DNA of 64,000 nucleotides from Actibacterium sp. 188UL27-1 (GCF_016901225.1 NZ_JAFEUL010000002.1:248001-312000), one strand, 5' to 3'. Shown: positions 17,328 through 26,349, numbered from the stretch's first letter. Numbers and translations: made by a program. Notes: generated by a model not told the origin, from the sequence alone.

Positions 17328-18176
17328 TTAGCTGTCTTCGGTAACGGATTGTTTTTGCTGGCCCAGGCCTTGGATATGCAACTCCATCCTATCGCCCTTT
17401 TTCAGGTAGACTGGCGTGGGTTTGATGCCCATGCCGACACCTGGAGGTGTGCCGGTTGAGATCACATCGCCCGGATGCAGGGTCATCATCTGCGACAGGT
17501 GAGAGATGATCTGGGCCACGGAAAAGATCATGGTGGCGGTGTTGCCTGTCTGCATCCGCGTGCCGTTCACATCCAGCCACATATCCAGTGCCTGGGGGTC
17601 GGGCACCTCATCGCGGGTGACCAGCCAGGGGCCGGTCGGGCCGAACGTGTCGCAGCTTTTGCCCTTGGTCCATTGGCCGGACAGTTCTTTCTGGAAATGC
17701 CGTTCGGACACGTCGTTGACGATGCAGTAGCCCGCGACATGGTTCAGGGCGTCGGCCTCGGACACATATTTGGCGGCTGTGCCGATCACGACGCCCAGTT
17801 CAACCTCCCAATCGGTATGGGTCGATCCCCGGGGGATGGACACCGTATCGTTCGGTCCGATAATCGCGGAATTCGCCTTGAAAAACAGGATCGGATGGTC
17901 GGGGATGGCGGCACCGGTTTCGGCGGCATGGTCGGAATAGTTCAGGCCGATGCACAAGAATTTGCCGATATCGCCCACGCAAGGGCCCAGCCGCTGTTCG
18001 CCTGCAACCTCTGGCAAAGTCGTGGGATCGACGCTGCGCAGTGCCGCCAGGCTGTCATCGCCCAGCATGGGCCCGGCGATATCGGCGACATGGCCAGAGA
18101 TGTCGCGCAATTTGCCATCCCCATCGATCAAGCCGGGTTTTTCAGCGCCGGGCGCGCCGTAACGAACGAGTTTCAT
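17328..18176 (-). CDS. FAH-family hydrolase, probable 2,4-diketo-3-deoxy sugar-acid hydrolase
   Basis: 282-residue fumarylacetoacetate hydrolase-family protein. Metal ligands are visible as E124, E126 (TDWEVELGVVIG) and D155 (VNDVSERHFQ); the family stretch GLNYSDHAAETG is at 77-88 and GKSCDTFGPTGPW at 172-184. Close relatives split 2,4-diketo-3-deoxy-L-fuconate or -rhamnonate into pyruvate and a hydroxyacid. Neighbouring IlvD/Edd dehydratase and SDR dehydrogenase genes supply exactly the two preceding steps, so that role is preferred over fumarylacetoacetate or ureidoglycolate chemistry. The actual sugar is not determined. Ten bases separate it from the dehydratase gene. Confidence 0.82.
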   Translation of the reverse strand: MKLVRYGAPGAEKPGLIDGDGKLRDISGHVADIAGPMLGDDSLAALRSVDPTTLPEVAGEQRLGPCVGDIGKFLCIGLNYSDHAAETGAAIPDHPILFFKANSAIIGPNDTVSIPRGSTHTDWEVELGVVIGTAAKYVSEADALNHVAGYCIVNDVSERHFQKELSGQWTKGKSCDTFGPTGPWLVTRDEVPDPQALDMWLDVNGTRMQTGNTATMIFSVAQIISHLSQMMTLHPGDVISTGTPPGVGMGIKPTPVYLKKGDRMELHIQGLGQQKQSVTEDS

Positions 18177-18185
18177 ACTGTCCCC

Positions 18186-19955
18186 TCAGTGGTTGTCGCG
18201 CGGCATGGGGCCGTGGGCGATGTCTTGGTATTTGGTGGCCCCCTCCAGGGTCATGCCTTCGGCGAAGGGTCGGACCTTGTCGCGGAAGATCTCTTGCCAG
18301 GGCGATTGGCTGACGGGTGTTTTGAAGTCGAGCGTGGCGCGGCGACCGGCCAATTCCGCCTCATCGACCAGCATATCCGCGGTGCATTTCGCCAGATCAA
18401 TGCGCACGCGGTCCCCGGTTTGCACCAGGGCCAGCCCGCCGCCATCCGCCGCCTCGGGGGAGGCATTCAGGATCGACGGCGACCCGGACGTGCCCGATTG
18501 CCGCCCATCCCCGACGCAAGGCAGAGCATGGATACCCTTTTTCAGCAGGTAGGCGGGCGGGCGCATATTCACGACTTCTGCCCCACCGGGGTAGCCGATG
18601 GGGCCTGCGCCCCGCATGATCAGGATGCAGTGTTCATCCACGCCCAGGCTTTCATCATCAATGCGGTGGTGAAAATCCTCCGGCCCGTCAAAGACAATCG
18701 CGCGGCCTTCGAACGCATCGGGGTCATCGGGGTTCGACAGATAGCGGTCGCGGAACTCAGCAGAGATCACGCTGGTTTTCATGATCGCGCTGTCGAACAG
18801 ATTGCCTTTGAGGTTGATGAACCCGGCATCCTTCAGCATTGGCGCATCGGTGGAATAGATCACATCCGGGTTGCCGGTCAGCACATCGCCGCAATTTTCG
18901 ACCATGGTCTTGCCGTTTGCGGTCAGCGCATCCGGGTGGGGCAGCAGGCCCGCTTTCAGCAATTCACCGATCACGGCAGGGACACCACCGGCGCGATGAT
19001 AATCCTCCCCCAGATATTTGCCCGCCGGTTGCAGGTTCACCAGCAGGGGGACCTTGTGGCCAAGGGTCTGCCAGTCGTCATTGTCCAGCTTGACGTTCAG
19101 ATGCCGCGCGACGCCGTTGAGGTGAATGGGCGCGTTCGTCGACCCGCCGATGGCTGAGTTGATCACGACGGCATTTTCAAACGCCGCGCGGGTCATGATG
19201 TCGGACGGTTTCAGGTCGTCATGGACCATCTGCACGATACGCTTGCCGGTCTCGTAGCTGATGGCGCCGCGTTCGCGGTAGGGGGCAGGGATCGCTGCGG
19301 CACCGGGCAATTGCATGCCCAACCCCTCTGCCAGGGAATTCATGGTCGTCGCCGTGCCCATCGTATTGCAGTAGCCGACGGACGGGGTGGAGGAGGCGAC
19401 CATCTCCATAAATCCATCATCGTCGATCTCGCCTGCGGCCAGCATTTCGCGGGCTTTCCAGACGATGGTGCCTGATCCCGTGCGTTCGCCATTGAACCAG
19501 CCGTTCAGCATCGGGCCGACCGACAGGGCGATGGCGGGGATGTTGACCGTGGCAGCGGCCATCAAAAGGGCAGGGGTGGTCTTGTCACAACCGATGGTCA
19601 GGACGACGCCATCGAGGGGATAGCCAAAGAGCGTCTCCACCAGCGACAGGTAGGCGAGGTTCCGATCCAACATCGCGGTGGGGCGTTTGCCCGTCTCCTG
19701 GATCGGATGGACGGGCACCTCGATGGCCGTGCCGCCGGCCGCGATGATCCCGTCGCGCACCCGCTTGGCCAGCTCCATATGGTGGCGATTGCAGGGGCTC
19801 AGGTCACTGCCGGTTTGGGCGATCGCGATGATCGGTTTGCCCGATTGCAGCTCCTCGCGGGTCAGGCCGTAATTCAGGTAGCGTTCGAGGTAGAGCGCGG
19901 TCATCTCAGGATTGTCGGGGTTGTTGAACCACCGTTGTGAGCGCAGTTGTGTCAT
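18186..19955 (-). CDS. IlvD/Edd-family sugar-acid dehydratase
   Basis: 589-residue dehydratase, resembling L-arabinonate/D-xylonate dehydratases. The [2Fe-2S] cluster cysteines are C55 (DLSPCNR), C123 (IGCDKTTP) and C196 (GYCNTMG); Lys125 corresponds to the carbamylated metal-binding lysine, and the base serine motif of the C-terminal domain ([17 protein letters not shown]) is intact. It would dehydrate an aldonic acid to its 2-keto-3-deoxy form. Not the branched-chain enzyme, given its subfamily and neighbours. The stop of the SDR gene overlaps its start by four bases. Confidence 0.87.
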   Translation of the reverse strand: MTQLRSQRWFNNPDNPEMTALYLERYLNYGLTREELQSGKPIIAIAQTGSDLSPCNRHHMELAKRVRDGIIAAGGTAIEVPVHPIQETGKRPTAMLDRNLAYLSLVETLFGYPLDGVVLTIGCDKTTPALLMAAATVNIPAIALSVGPMLNGWFNGERTGSGTIVWKAREMLAAGEIDDDGFMEMVASSTPSVGYCNTMGTATTMNSLAEGLGMQLPGAAAIPAPYRERGAISYETGKRIVQMVHDDLKPSDIMTRAAFENAVVINSAIGGSTNAPIHLNGVARHLNVKLDNDDWQTLGHKVPLLVNLQPAGKYLGEDYHRAGGVPAVIGELLKAGLLPHPDALTANGKTMVENCGDVLTGNPDVIYSTDAPMLKDAGFINLKGNLFDSAIMKTSVISAEFRDRYLSNPDDPDAFEGRAIVFDGPEDFHHRIDDESLGVDEHCILIMRGAGPIGYPGGAEVVNMRPPAYLLKKGIHALPCVGDGRQSGTSGSPSILNASPEAADGGGLALVQTGDRVRIDLAKCTADMLVDEAELAGRRATLDFKTPVSQSPWQEIFRDKVRPFAEGMTLEGATKYQDIAHGPMPRDNH

Positions 19956-20692
19956 TGGCCGCTCCAGCCTCCGTCGATGATATGGGGGTGCCCGGTCGTG
20001 AACGCGCTTTCGTCGCTGGCGAGGTACACCACAAGGGCTGCGATCTCTTCCGGTGTGGCGACCCGGCCCATGGGCTGGCGGGAGACGAACTGTTCCATCG
20101 CCTTATCGTAGCTGCCCAGCTCTTCGCCCAGGGCGCGCACCCTGTCATGCCAGCTGGGGCTTTCGACCGTGCCAGGGCAGATGCAATTACAGCGGATGCC
20201 GGTTTTGATACAGTCGACGGCCACCGATTTGGTCAGCCCGATCACCGCGGCCTTGGTCGTGCCATAGATAAAGCGGTTGGGCGCGCCGATCACACTGCCC
20301 AGGGCCGAAGACATGTTGATGATGGACCCTGTTCCGCGGTCCAGCATTCCGGGCAAGGCCGCGCGGATTGTGCGGTACATGGATTTGACATTCAGATCGA
20401 AGGCAAAGTTCAAATCGTCATCCGTTGCAGCCTGGATCGTGCCGTGATGGACGAAGCCAGCGCAGTTGAACAGGATATCAGGGTTGGCCCGGGCGACGCC
20501 CTCAGTGACCGCGGCATCGTCTCGCACGTCCAGCAGGTATGTCTCGCACCCGTCCAGGCCATCCAGCGCCTGAGCGTTGATATCGGTGGCAAACACTTGT
20601 GCGCCCTCTGCCGCCATGGTGAGGGCTGAGGCGCGGCCGATCCCCTGACCGGCTGCTGTTACCAATGCGCGTTTGCCTGTCAGTCGCCCCAT
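19952..20692 (-). CDS. SDR dehydrogenase, probable 2-keto-3-deoxy sugar-acid dehydrogenase
   Basis: 246-residue classical short-chain dehydrogenase. Cofactor motif TAAGQGIG (12-19) with Asp37 (ATDIN) pointing to NAD; catalytic Ser128/129 (NMSSA), Tyr143 and Lys147 (YGTTK). It belongs to the group containing 2-keto-3-deoxy-L-fuconate 4-dehydrogenase and DHRS6-type 3-hydroxybutyrate dehydrogenase. Position between the dehydratase and the promoter, with an FAH hydrolase in the same operon, favours oxidation of a 2-keto-3-deoxy acid to a 2,4-diketo acid. First gene of the minus arm; a LacI-type operator lies 24 bases upstream. Confidence 0.83.
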   Translation of the reverse strand: MGRLTGKRALVTAAGQGIGRASALTMAAEGAQVFATDINAQALDGLDGCETYLLDVRDDAAVTEGVARANPDILFNCAGFVHHGTIQAATDDDLNFAFDLNVKSMYRTIRAALPGMLDRGTGSIINMSSALGSVIGAPNRFIYGTTKAAVIGLTKSVAVDCIKTGIRCNCICPGTVESPSWHDRVRALGEELGSYDKAMEQFVSRQPMGRVATPEEIAALVVYLASDESAFTTGHPHIIDGGWSGQ

Positions 20693-20715
20693 CTCACCCC
20701 CGTTTTCGGCTCTTG

Positions 20716-20729
20716 TGTTAGCGCTAGCC
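20716..20729. promoter_or_regulatory. LacI-family-type operator in the divergent promoter
   Basis: TGTTAGCGCTAGCC differs in two end positions from TGTTAGCGCTAACA, the classical palindrome bound by many LacI/GalR-family sugar regulators. Its centre TAGCGCTA is perfectly symmetrical. It lies in the 96-base gap between the SDR gene (minus) and the dehydrogenase at 20789 (plus), so one repressor could control both arms. No LacI-family gene is in the window. Confidence 0.55.
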
Positions 20730-20788
20730 TGCCGTCAGGGTAAGCGCAAGGGGCCGTGTCGAAATCGGCCAAAGGGGACGAAGATCAG

Positions 20789-21664
20789 ATGAGCAAGACG
20801 ATAGCTGTGATTGGCACCGGGTTGATGGGTGCGCCGATGGCCCGCAACCTTTTGGCGGGCGGTTATACCGTCCATGCGTGGAACCGGACCCGCGCTAAGG
20901 CGGAAGCCATCGACGATGCCACGGTCTGTGACACTGTGCCGGAGGCCGTGGCGGGTGCGGATTTCGTGCTTACGATGCTGAGCGATGGCCCGGCGGTGGA
21001 TGGCTACATCTTTGATACCGCCGTGACGGATGCGATGGCGAACGGTGCCACATGGCTCGACATGTCATCGGCCAAACCCGAGGAGGCGCGGCGCCAGGCC
21101 GCCCATCTGGCCTCGCTGGGTTTTGGTCATCTCGACGCGCCGGTCTCTGGCGGCACGAAGGGTGCCGAAGGTGCGTCGCTGGCCATCATGGTGGGGGGTG
21201 ATGCTGCGACCTTTGCCAAGGCCGAACCGGTCTTTGACGCCATGGGGCGCCCGGTTCACGTTGGCCCGTCTGGCTCTGGCCAATTGTCCAAGCTTGCCAA
21301 TCAGGCCATCGTCGCGGTCACAATCGGTGCCGTCGCCGAAGCCACGCTGCTTTTGGAAAAAGGGGGGGCGGATCCCACGGCCGTGCGCGCTGCCTTGAAA
21401 GGCGGATTTGCGGATAGCGTGATCCTGCAGCAGCACGGCGCGCGGATGTCTGACCGCAACTGGGTGCCGGGCGGGCTGTCGAAATTCCAGGTCAAGGATC
21501 TGGACAACCTGCTGGCGGAGGCCGGCGGCCTCGACATCCACCTGCCGGTGGCCCAGCATGTCCGAGACAGGTTCCAACGCTTCGTCGCGGATATGGAGGG
21601 CGGTGACCTGGATCATTCCGGCCTGTTCCTGGAATTGCTTGACCAGAACGGGCTGAAACCATGA
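20789..21664 (+). CDS. NAD(P)-dependent beta-hydroxyacid dehydrogenase (GarR/3-HIBADH family)
   Basis: 291-residue 6PGDH-like enzyme: Rossmann motif GTGLMG (9-14), substrate loop DAPVSGGTKGAEGAS (116-130), catalytic Lys168 with Asn171 (SKLANQ). Relatives include tartronate-semialdehyde reductase, L-threonate dehydrogenase and 3-hydroxyisobutyrate dehydrogenase; the substrate cannot be fixed here, though a C3-C4 sugar acid fits the context. I use ATG 20789 (GGGGA upstream) rather than a GTG at 20756 that would add 11 poorly conserved residues. Its stop overlaps the start of the denD-like gene by four bases. First gene of the plus arm. Confidence 0.85.
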   Translation: MSKTIAVIGTGLMGAPMARNLLAGGYTVHAWNRTRAKAEAIDDATVCDTVPEAVAGADFVLTMLSDGPAVDGYIFDTAVTDAMANGATWLDMSSAKPEEARRQAAHLASLGFGHLDAPVSGGTKGAEGASLAIMVGGDAATFAKAEPVFDAMGRPVHVGPSGSGQLSKLANQAIVAVTIGAVAEATLLLEKGGADPTAVRAALKGGFADSVILQQHGARMSDRNWVPGGLSKFQVKDLDNLLAEAGGLDIHLPVAQHVRDRFQRFVADMEGGDLDHSGLFLELLDQNGLKP

Positions 21665-22617
21665 AGACCCTGATCATTGGCGGCGGTGGTATGATCGGTC
21701 AAAAGCTGGCGCGTAAGCTGGCCGATGCCAGGGATGACGTCATCCTGTATGATGTTGCCTATCCGCCCGATGGCGCCCCGGCTGGCACCCGACTGACCGG
21801 CAACCTTGCCGATGACGGCCAGGCCAAACGCTTGGCCGAGCTGCGCCCTGACGTGATCTATCACCTTGCGGCGGTTGTCTCGGGCGAGGCGGAAGAGAAT
21901 TTTGACCTGGGCTGGCAGGTCAACATGATGGGTACCTGGGCCCTGCTTGAAGCGTTGCGGGCGGAACATATTGACAGCGCAGGCGCCTATCGGCCCCGGC
22001 TGGTCTTTACCTCATCCATCGCCGTCTTTGGCGCGCCATTCCCCGATCATATCGACGATACGTTCCTCAGCGCGCCACAAACCTCCTATGGCGCCCAAAA
22101 GGCCTGTTGCGAACTGATGGTCACAGATTTCAGCCGCAAGGGTTTCATCGATGGGCTATCCCTGCGGTTGCCCACGATCTGCGTGCGGCCCGGTAAGCCG
22201 AACAAGGCCGCGTCCGGGTTTTTCAGCGGTATCATCCGCGAGCCGCTGAATGGGGTGGAGGCGATCCTGCCCGTTCCCGATACGGTGCGCCACTGGCATG
22301 CCAGCCCGCGCGCGGCCATCGGCTTTCTGACCCATGCTGCCGCATTGGACACCGATCGACTGGAAGGGCGACGCGCGCTTAGCCTTCCGGGTGTGAGTTG
22401 CACCATCGCTGAACAGATCGAGGCACTGAAAGCTGTGGCTGGAAATGACATCGCCAAACTGATCCGCCGTGAACCGGATCCAGCAATTGAAGCCATTGTC
22501 AAAGCCTGGCCGCGCAATTTCGCCCCGGAACGCGCCATCTCGCTTGGTTTTCGGGCCGAGCCGTCGTTTCGCCGCATCATTCAGGTCTACATGGATGACG
22601 ACCTGGCAACCGCCTGA
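21661..22617 (+). CDS. denD: D-erythronate dehydrogenase-like NAD-dependent epimerase/dehydratase-family enzyme
   Basis: 318-residue extended SDR. Cofactor motif GGGGMIG (7-13), Ser118/119 (FTSSIAVFG), Tyr143 and Lys147 (YGAQK). The family stretch RLPTICVRPGKPNKAASGF (168-186) is characteristic of DenD, which oxidises D-erythronate to 2-oxo-tetronate in C4-acid catabolism. In known systems DenD is accompanied by a DUF1537 kinase, an isomerase and a decarboxylase, none of which is in this window, so the true substrate may differ. Translation is coupled to the gene before it by an ATGA overlap. Confidence 0.72.
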   Translation: MKTLIIGGGGMIGQKLARKLADARDDVILYDVAYPPDGAPAGTRLTGNLADDGQAKRLAELRPDVIYHLAAVVSGEAEENFDLGWQVNMMGTWALLEALRAEHIDSAGAYRPRLVFTSSIAVFGAPFPDHIDDTFLSAPQTSYGAQKACCELMVTDFSRKGFIDGLSLRLPTICVRPGKPNKAASGFFSGIIREPLNGVEAILPVPDTVRHWHASPRAAIGFLTHAAALDTDRLEGRRALSLPGVSCTIAEQIEALKAVAGNDIAKLIRREPDPAIEAIVKAWPRNFAPERAISLGFRAEPSFRRIIQVYMDDDLATA

Positions 22618-22638
22618 ATTTTGGACGATTTCATGAAT

Positions 22639-22646
22639 GTATGCAT
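22639..22646 (+). promoter_or_regulatory. GTATGCAT element in the dctP promoter
   Basis: The 8-mer GTATGCAT, inside the imperfectly symmetrical AATG-TATG-CATT, lies 114 bases before dctP. The same 8-mer forms one arm of the ATGCAY array before the uxaA-like gene (26383-26390), hinting that both promoters answer to one regulator. Confidence 0.3.
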
Positions 22647-22657
22647 TATCAGGAATT

Positions 22658-22675
22658 TTTGTTGCCGCTAACAAA
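22658..22675. promoter_or_regulatory. LacI-family-type operator upstream of dctP
   Basis: TTTGTTGCCGCTAACAAA has matching outer arms TTTGTT / AACAAA around a GCCGCT centre and fits the TGTTRSCGSYAACA pattern of LacI-family sites. It is about 85 bases before dctP and resembles the operator at 20716, so the TRAP operon and the divergent promoter may share a repressor. Confidence 0.55.
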
Positions 22676-22759
22676 GACCCTTGCTAGGCTTTGTCTACCG
22701 AGGGGAAAGACGGTGCCAAGCCGCGTGAAACCTAAGCCAACAATGTCTGGGAGGACATC

Positions 22760-23788
22760 ATGAAACTGTTGAATTTCGCCGCGACCTCCGTCGCGGTGGC
22801 GGCCCTTGCGACGGGTGCTGCCGTGGCCGATGGCCATGACACCAAAACCACACTCCGGATCCAGACGCATTACGCGCCCGAAACGGTATCGGGCAAGCTG
22901 GCCGCGCAATATGTCGAGGACATTCAGGCAATGTCCGGCGGCAATATTGAGGTTGAGATGTTCTACTCCTCCTCGGTCGTCAAATCGGTCGAAACCTTTG
23001 ATGCGGCCGCCACGGGCATCCTGGATTGCGACATGACCGGCGGTGGCTATCAGACCGGCAAGAACTCTGCCTTCCAGTTCGTGGGCGACATCATGGGCGG
23101 ATATTCCACGCCGTATCAGCAGCTCAGCTGGCTGTATTACGGTGGCGGTCGCGAGGCTGCCGCGCCGCTTTACAACAAGTACGACATGGAGTTGATCGGC
23201 TGGTGGGTCTATGGGCAGGAGAGCTTTGCCTCGACCAAGCCCATCGCCTCGACGGAGGATTTCAAGGATTGGAAATTCCGCTCGCCCCCGGGCATGGAAA
23301 CCAAGATCTTTGAAAAGCTGGGCGCCTCGCCCATCGTGATGGACTTTACCGAGATCTTCACGGCGCTGGAAACCGGCATCATCGACGGCGCGGATGCGTC
23401 TGGCCTGGCCAACAATGTGGGTCTGGGTTTGTATGATATTGCGAAATATGCCAACTTCCCCGGCTTCCACTCCATGCCGTCTGACCACCTCGCCTGCAAT
23501 AAGGCGGTCTTTGATGCGATGCCCGAAGCGCATCAGCGCATCATGAAGGTCGCGATGGAGGCCCTGGCCCTGCGGACTGCGTTGACCTTTGAAAAGGCAA
23601 ATGCCGAAGCCGCCGCCACGTTGCGTGAACAGGGCGTGACGCTGTCCGAATGGTCGACTGAAGAGTTGGCGAAGTTCCGTGCCGCAGCCCAGGCCACATG
23701 GCCCGAATTTGCGGATACGCCGGAGGCGAAGGCCCTCGTCGAATCGCACATGGCCTACCTGACCCAGCTTGGCCTCGTCGCCGAGTAA
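22760..23788 (+). CDS. dctP: TRAP transporter substrate-binding protein DctP
   Basis: 342-residue periplasmic solute-binding protein. Signal peptide at 1-23 (MKLLNFAATSVAVAALATGA, cleavage after AVA). The ligand carboxylate-binding arginine is Arg174 in WKFRSPPG, and the GILDCDMTGGGYQTGK and DGADASGLANNVGL regions follow the DctP fold of the larger mannitol/chloroaromatic-type subgroup. It captures an organic or sugar acid for sodium-driven uptake with DctQ and DctM. GGGAGGA-type binding site precedes ATG 22760. A hairpin followed by TTTT after its stop probably lowers expression of the membrane genes relative to this one. Confidence 0.9.
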   Translation: MKLLNFAATSVAVAALATGAAVADGHDTKTTLRIQTHYAPETVSGKLAAQYVEDIQAMSGGNIEVEMFYSSSVVKSVETFDAAATGILDCDMTGGGYQTGKNSAFQFVGDIMGGYSTPYQQLSWLYYGGGREAAAPLYNKYDMELIGWWVYGQESFASTKPIASTEDFKDWKFRSPPGMETKIFEKLGASPIVMDFTEIFTALETGIIDGADASGLANNVGLGLYDIAKYANFPGFHSMPSDHLACNKAVFDAMPEAHQRIMKVAMEALALRTALTFEKANAEAAATLREQGVTLSEWSTEELAKFRAAAQATWPEFADTPEAKALVESHMAYLTQLGLVAE

Positions 23789-23802
23789 GCGTTTGAATGA
23801 TC

Positions 23803-23830
23803 CCGGTGGCCCATCCGGGCCGCCGGTTTT
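23803..23830 (+). terminator. Intra-operon terminator-like hairpin between dctP and dctQ
   Basis: CCGGTGGCCC (23803-23812), loop ATCC, GGGCCGCCGG (23817-23826) pair over ten positions with one G-U, followed by TTTT (23827-23830). It starts 15 bases after the dctP stop and ends 48 bases before dctQ. A partial terminator here would leave most transcripts at dctP, giving the excess of binding protein typical of such systems. Confidence 0.65.
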
Positions 23831-23877
23831 GGCCCCGTAAACAAATACATACAAGCGGCCTGCCCAGGAGGAAGACC

Positions 23878-24708
23878 ATGCAGCCCAATACCGGTCGGCC
23901 TGTCGAGTGGCTGGTCCCCTTGGCCTTTATCTTTTGCGCCGGATGGCTGATCTGGCACATGCCCGCCTTTATCCTGGATTGGGGAGGTCATGGGGATCAG
24001 CTGGCCGCGCATTTCGCCCGCGTGGATGTTGCACCCGGCCTGCCCGTGGTTCTGGGCAGCCATATCGATATCCTTGATCTGCTTTCGCTGATCATGATCC
24101 CTGTCCTTGCCGTCCTTGGTGTTATGACCGTCCGCCGTGCTCCCATGGAGTTTGAGGCATGGGGCCCGCTGGACCGTCTGTCGGTCTTTATCGGGCGGGT
24201 CACCATGATGCTGGTCGTCGTTTTGGTCAGCGTGATGCTTTACGAGGTGTTTAACCGCTACGTACTGAATGCAGGTACGCTGTGGGCCAACGAGATGTCG
24301 CTATGGCTGGCTGGATTTATCTTTTTGTGCTCTGGACTTTACGCCATGCAGCAGCGCAGCCATATCCGCATCTTCCTGCTTTATGATGTGTTGCCACGCT
24401 GGCTACAGAAGGTTTGTGATACGATCTCAACCCTGTTGATCGTGCTTTTTGCGTTCTTCCTGTTCTATGGCGGCTACGGCGAGGCGTTCCAGAAATTCGG
24501 GCGGTGGGAGCTTTATGGCTCGGCCTTTAACCCGCCAATCCCGGCCACGGTAAAGCCGACGGTGTTGTTCATCGTGGCGATGGTGGCCGTGCAGGCGGTG
24601 ATCAACCTGATCTCGGACTGGAACGCCGAACCGGTGATTCATACCGCCGCCGATGACATCGATGAAGACGAGCTAAGGCGGCTCAAAAAGGCCGTGGGGA
24701 CTGAATAA
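23878..24708 (+). CDS. dctQ: TRAP transporter small membrane subunit DctQ
   Basis: 276-residue membrane protein; larger than the usual 160-200 because of an N-terminal hydrophobic segment and a loop before the four DctQ helices. The core is recognisable from RVTMMLVVVLVSVMLYEVFNRYV and WANEMSLWLAGFIFL, the latter being the conserved NE-motif helix. AGGAGGAAG six bases before ATG 23878 fixes the start; the frame extends upstream through the terminator hairpin and is not used. dctM follows directly after its stop. Confidence 0.88.
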   Translation: MQPNTGRPVEWLVPLAFIFCAGWLIWHMPAFILDWGGHGDQLAAHFARVDVAPGLPVVLGSHIDILDLLSLIMIPVLAVLGVMTVRRAPMEFEAWGPLDRLSVFIGRVTMMLVVVLVSVMLYEVFNRYVLNAGTLWANEMSLWLAGFIFLCSGLYAMQQRSHIRIFLLYDVLPRWLQKVCDTISTLLIVLFAFFLFYGGYGEAFQKFGRWELYGSAFNPPIPATVKPTVLFIVAMVAVQAVINLISDWNAEPVIHTAADDIDEDELRRLKKAVGTE

Positions 24709-26334
24709 GTGGACATTGGAACAATCTCGCTGGTGCTGATGCTGGGGCTTCTGGCATTGCTGGCAATCGGGATGCCCCTGGGCCTTGCCTCCGCCATTTT
24801 GGCCGTGCTGGTGCTGGTCATGAAGTTTGAACCGGGCCTGCTGATGAACCCATTCGCCTTTGGTGACGGGATCCTGACGGGCAGGCCGGGATCGGGGCCG
24901 TTGAACATTTTGGCGCAGAAGATATACGGGCTCTTAACCGACTATGTCCTTATATCCATTCCGTTATTCATCTTCATGGCGGCTTTGCTGGAGCGCTCCG
25001 GCATCGCCAAGGACATGTATTCCTCCCTCAGTATCTGGCTGAACCGGACACGGGGTGGAATCGCGGTTGTGACCTCCATCATGGCGGTGATCATGGCGGC
25101 GATGTCGGGGATCATTGGCGGTGAAGTGGTGTTGCTGGGCCTGATCGCACTGCCGCAAATGCTGCGACTGGGCTATAACCAGAACCTTGCCATCGGTACG
25201 ATTTGTGCGAGTGGGTCGTTGGGGACGATGATCCCCCCTTCTATCGTGCTGATCATCTACGGTTTGATCACAGAGACGTCGATCAAGGCCCTGTTTACCG
25301 CGGCATTCCTGCCGGGGTTCATGCTGGCCTCGTTCATCATCATCTACATCATCGTGCGCACCCGGCTGGTGCCGGAAGATGCGCCGCTGCCCGACCCCGT
25401 GCCGGGAGAGCCGGAAGGCCTTGAAAAATGGGCCCTTTTCGGTGCCTTCCTGGCGGTTCTGGTTGCGGGCTTTTCGACTGCCTTGTTCCTGCGGGCGCTA
25501 TTTTTTGAGCTGTCGGGGCAGAATGCCTCCAATACCGGGGAGGCCATCACCCTGGGCACGGCGGATTATCTGCCATGGTTCGGTGGGGCCGTGATCCTGT
25601 CGATCGCGCTGATCTTTTTCGTTCTGGGCAAGGAGCGCACGGCCAAGGGTTGGGCCATGGGCAAGGGGCTGGTTCCCCCAATTGTGGTGATCGGTGTCGT
25701 CATGGGGTCCATATATGGGGGCATCACGGGCATTACGGAGGCTGCTGGCATGGGCGCCTTTGCCGTGTTCCTGTTGGCGCTGTTCCGCGGTGAAGCCTCG
25801 TTTGAACTGGTCTGGGACAGCCTGATGCGGACGCTGAAGTCTACCGGCACCATCATCTGGGTGACCATTGGAGCAGCCACATTGGCCGGGGCCTATACCA
25901 TTGCGGGCGGGCCCCAATACGTGGCTGACCTGATCGTGGGATCGGACCTGCCGACCATGGGCATCCTGTTGATGATGATGCTTATCCTGTTGTTTATGGG
26001 CGCTTTTATGGATTGGGTCGGGATCGTTCTGCTGATCATCCCGGTGTTTCTGCCCATCGTTCAACGCCTGCCTATCGAAGAAATCGGCCTTTTTGGAGAG
26101 CTGAACCCCCGTTATCTGGCGGTATGGTTCGGGGTCCTGTTCTGTATGAATATGCAGGTCAGTTTCCTTAGCCCGCCCTTTGGCCCGGCGGCGTTCTACC
26201 TGAAATCTGTGGCACCGCCCCATATTTCCCTGACGGACATCTTTCGGGGGTTCCTGCCATTCATCTGCATCCAGATTTGCGCGCTGAGCGTGCTGCTGAT
26301 CTGGCCGCCCATCGTCGAAGTTTTGCTCAAATAA
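24709..26334 (+). CDS. dctM: TRAP transporter large membrane subunit DctM
   Basis: 541-residue permease, the ion-coupled transport channel of the TRAP system, with 12 or more membrane segments. Family marks include ASGSLGTMIPPSIVLIIYG near 166-184 and the C-terminal MQVSFLSPPFGPAAFYLK. Longer than the common 425-residue DctM, as in the mannitol/chloroaromatic subgroup, matching the enlarged DctQ. Translation begins at GTG 24709 immediately after the dctQ stop codon. Confidence 0.9.
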   Translation: MDIGTISLVLMLGLLALLAIGMPLGLASAILAVLVLVMKFEPGLLMNPFAFGDGILTGRPGSGPLNILAQKIYGLLTDYVLISIPLFIFMAALLERSGIAKDMYSSLSIWLNRTRGGIAVVTSIMAVIMAAMSGIIGGEVVLLGLIALPQMLRLGYNQNLAIGTICASGSLGTMIPPSIVLIIYGLITETSIKALFTAAFLPGFMLASFIIIYIIVRTRLVPEDAPLPDPVPGEPEGLEKWALFGAFLAVLVAGFSTALFLRALFFELSGQNASNTGEAITLGTADYLPWFGGAVILSIALIFFVLGKERTAKGWAMGKGLVPPIVVIGVVMGSIYGGITGITEAAGMGAFAVFLLALFRGEASFELVWDSLMRTLKSTGTIIWVTIGAATLAGAYTIAGGPQYVADLIVGSDLPTMGILLMMMLILLFMGAFMDWVGIVLLIIPVFLPIVQRLPIEEIGLFGELNPRYLAVWFGVLFCMNMQVSFLSPPFGPAAFYLKSVAPPHISLTDIFRGFLPFICIQICALSVLLIWPPIVEVLLK

Positions 26335-26349
26335 CCGGGGGCAGATGTG

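Noticed and set aside
17475-19157. 560-codon open frame on the plus strand
   Set aside because: Lies opposite the FAH and IlvD/Edd genes, which have clear catalytic motifs; no domain or ribosome site on the plus side.
22649-23854. 401-codon minus-strand frame opposite dctP
   Set aside because: Arg/Gly/His-rich shadow; dctP has a signal peptide and family motifs on the plus strand.
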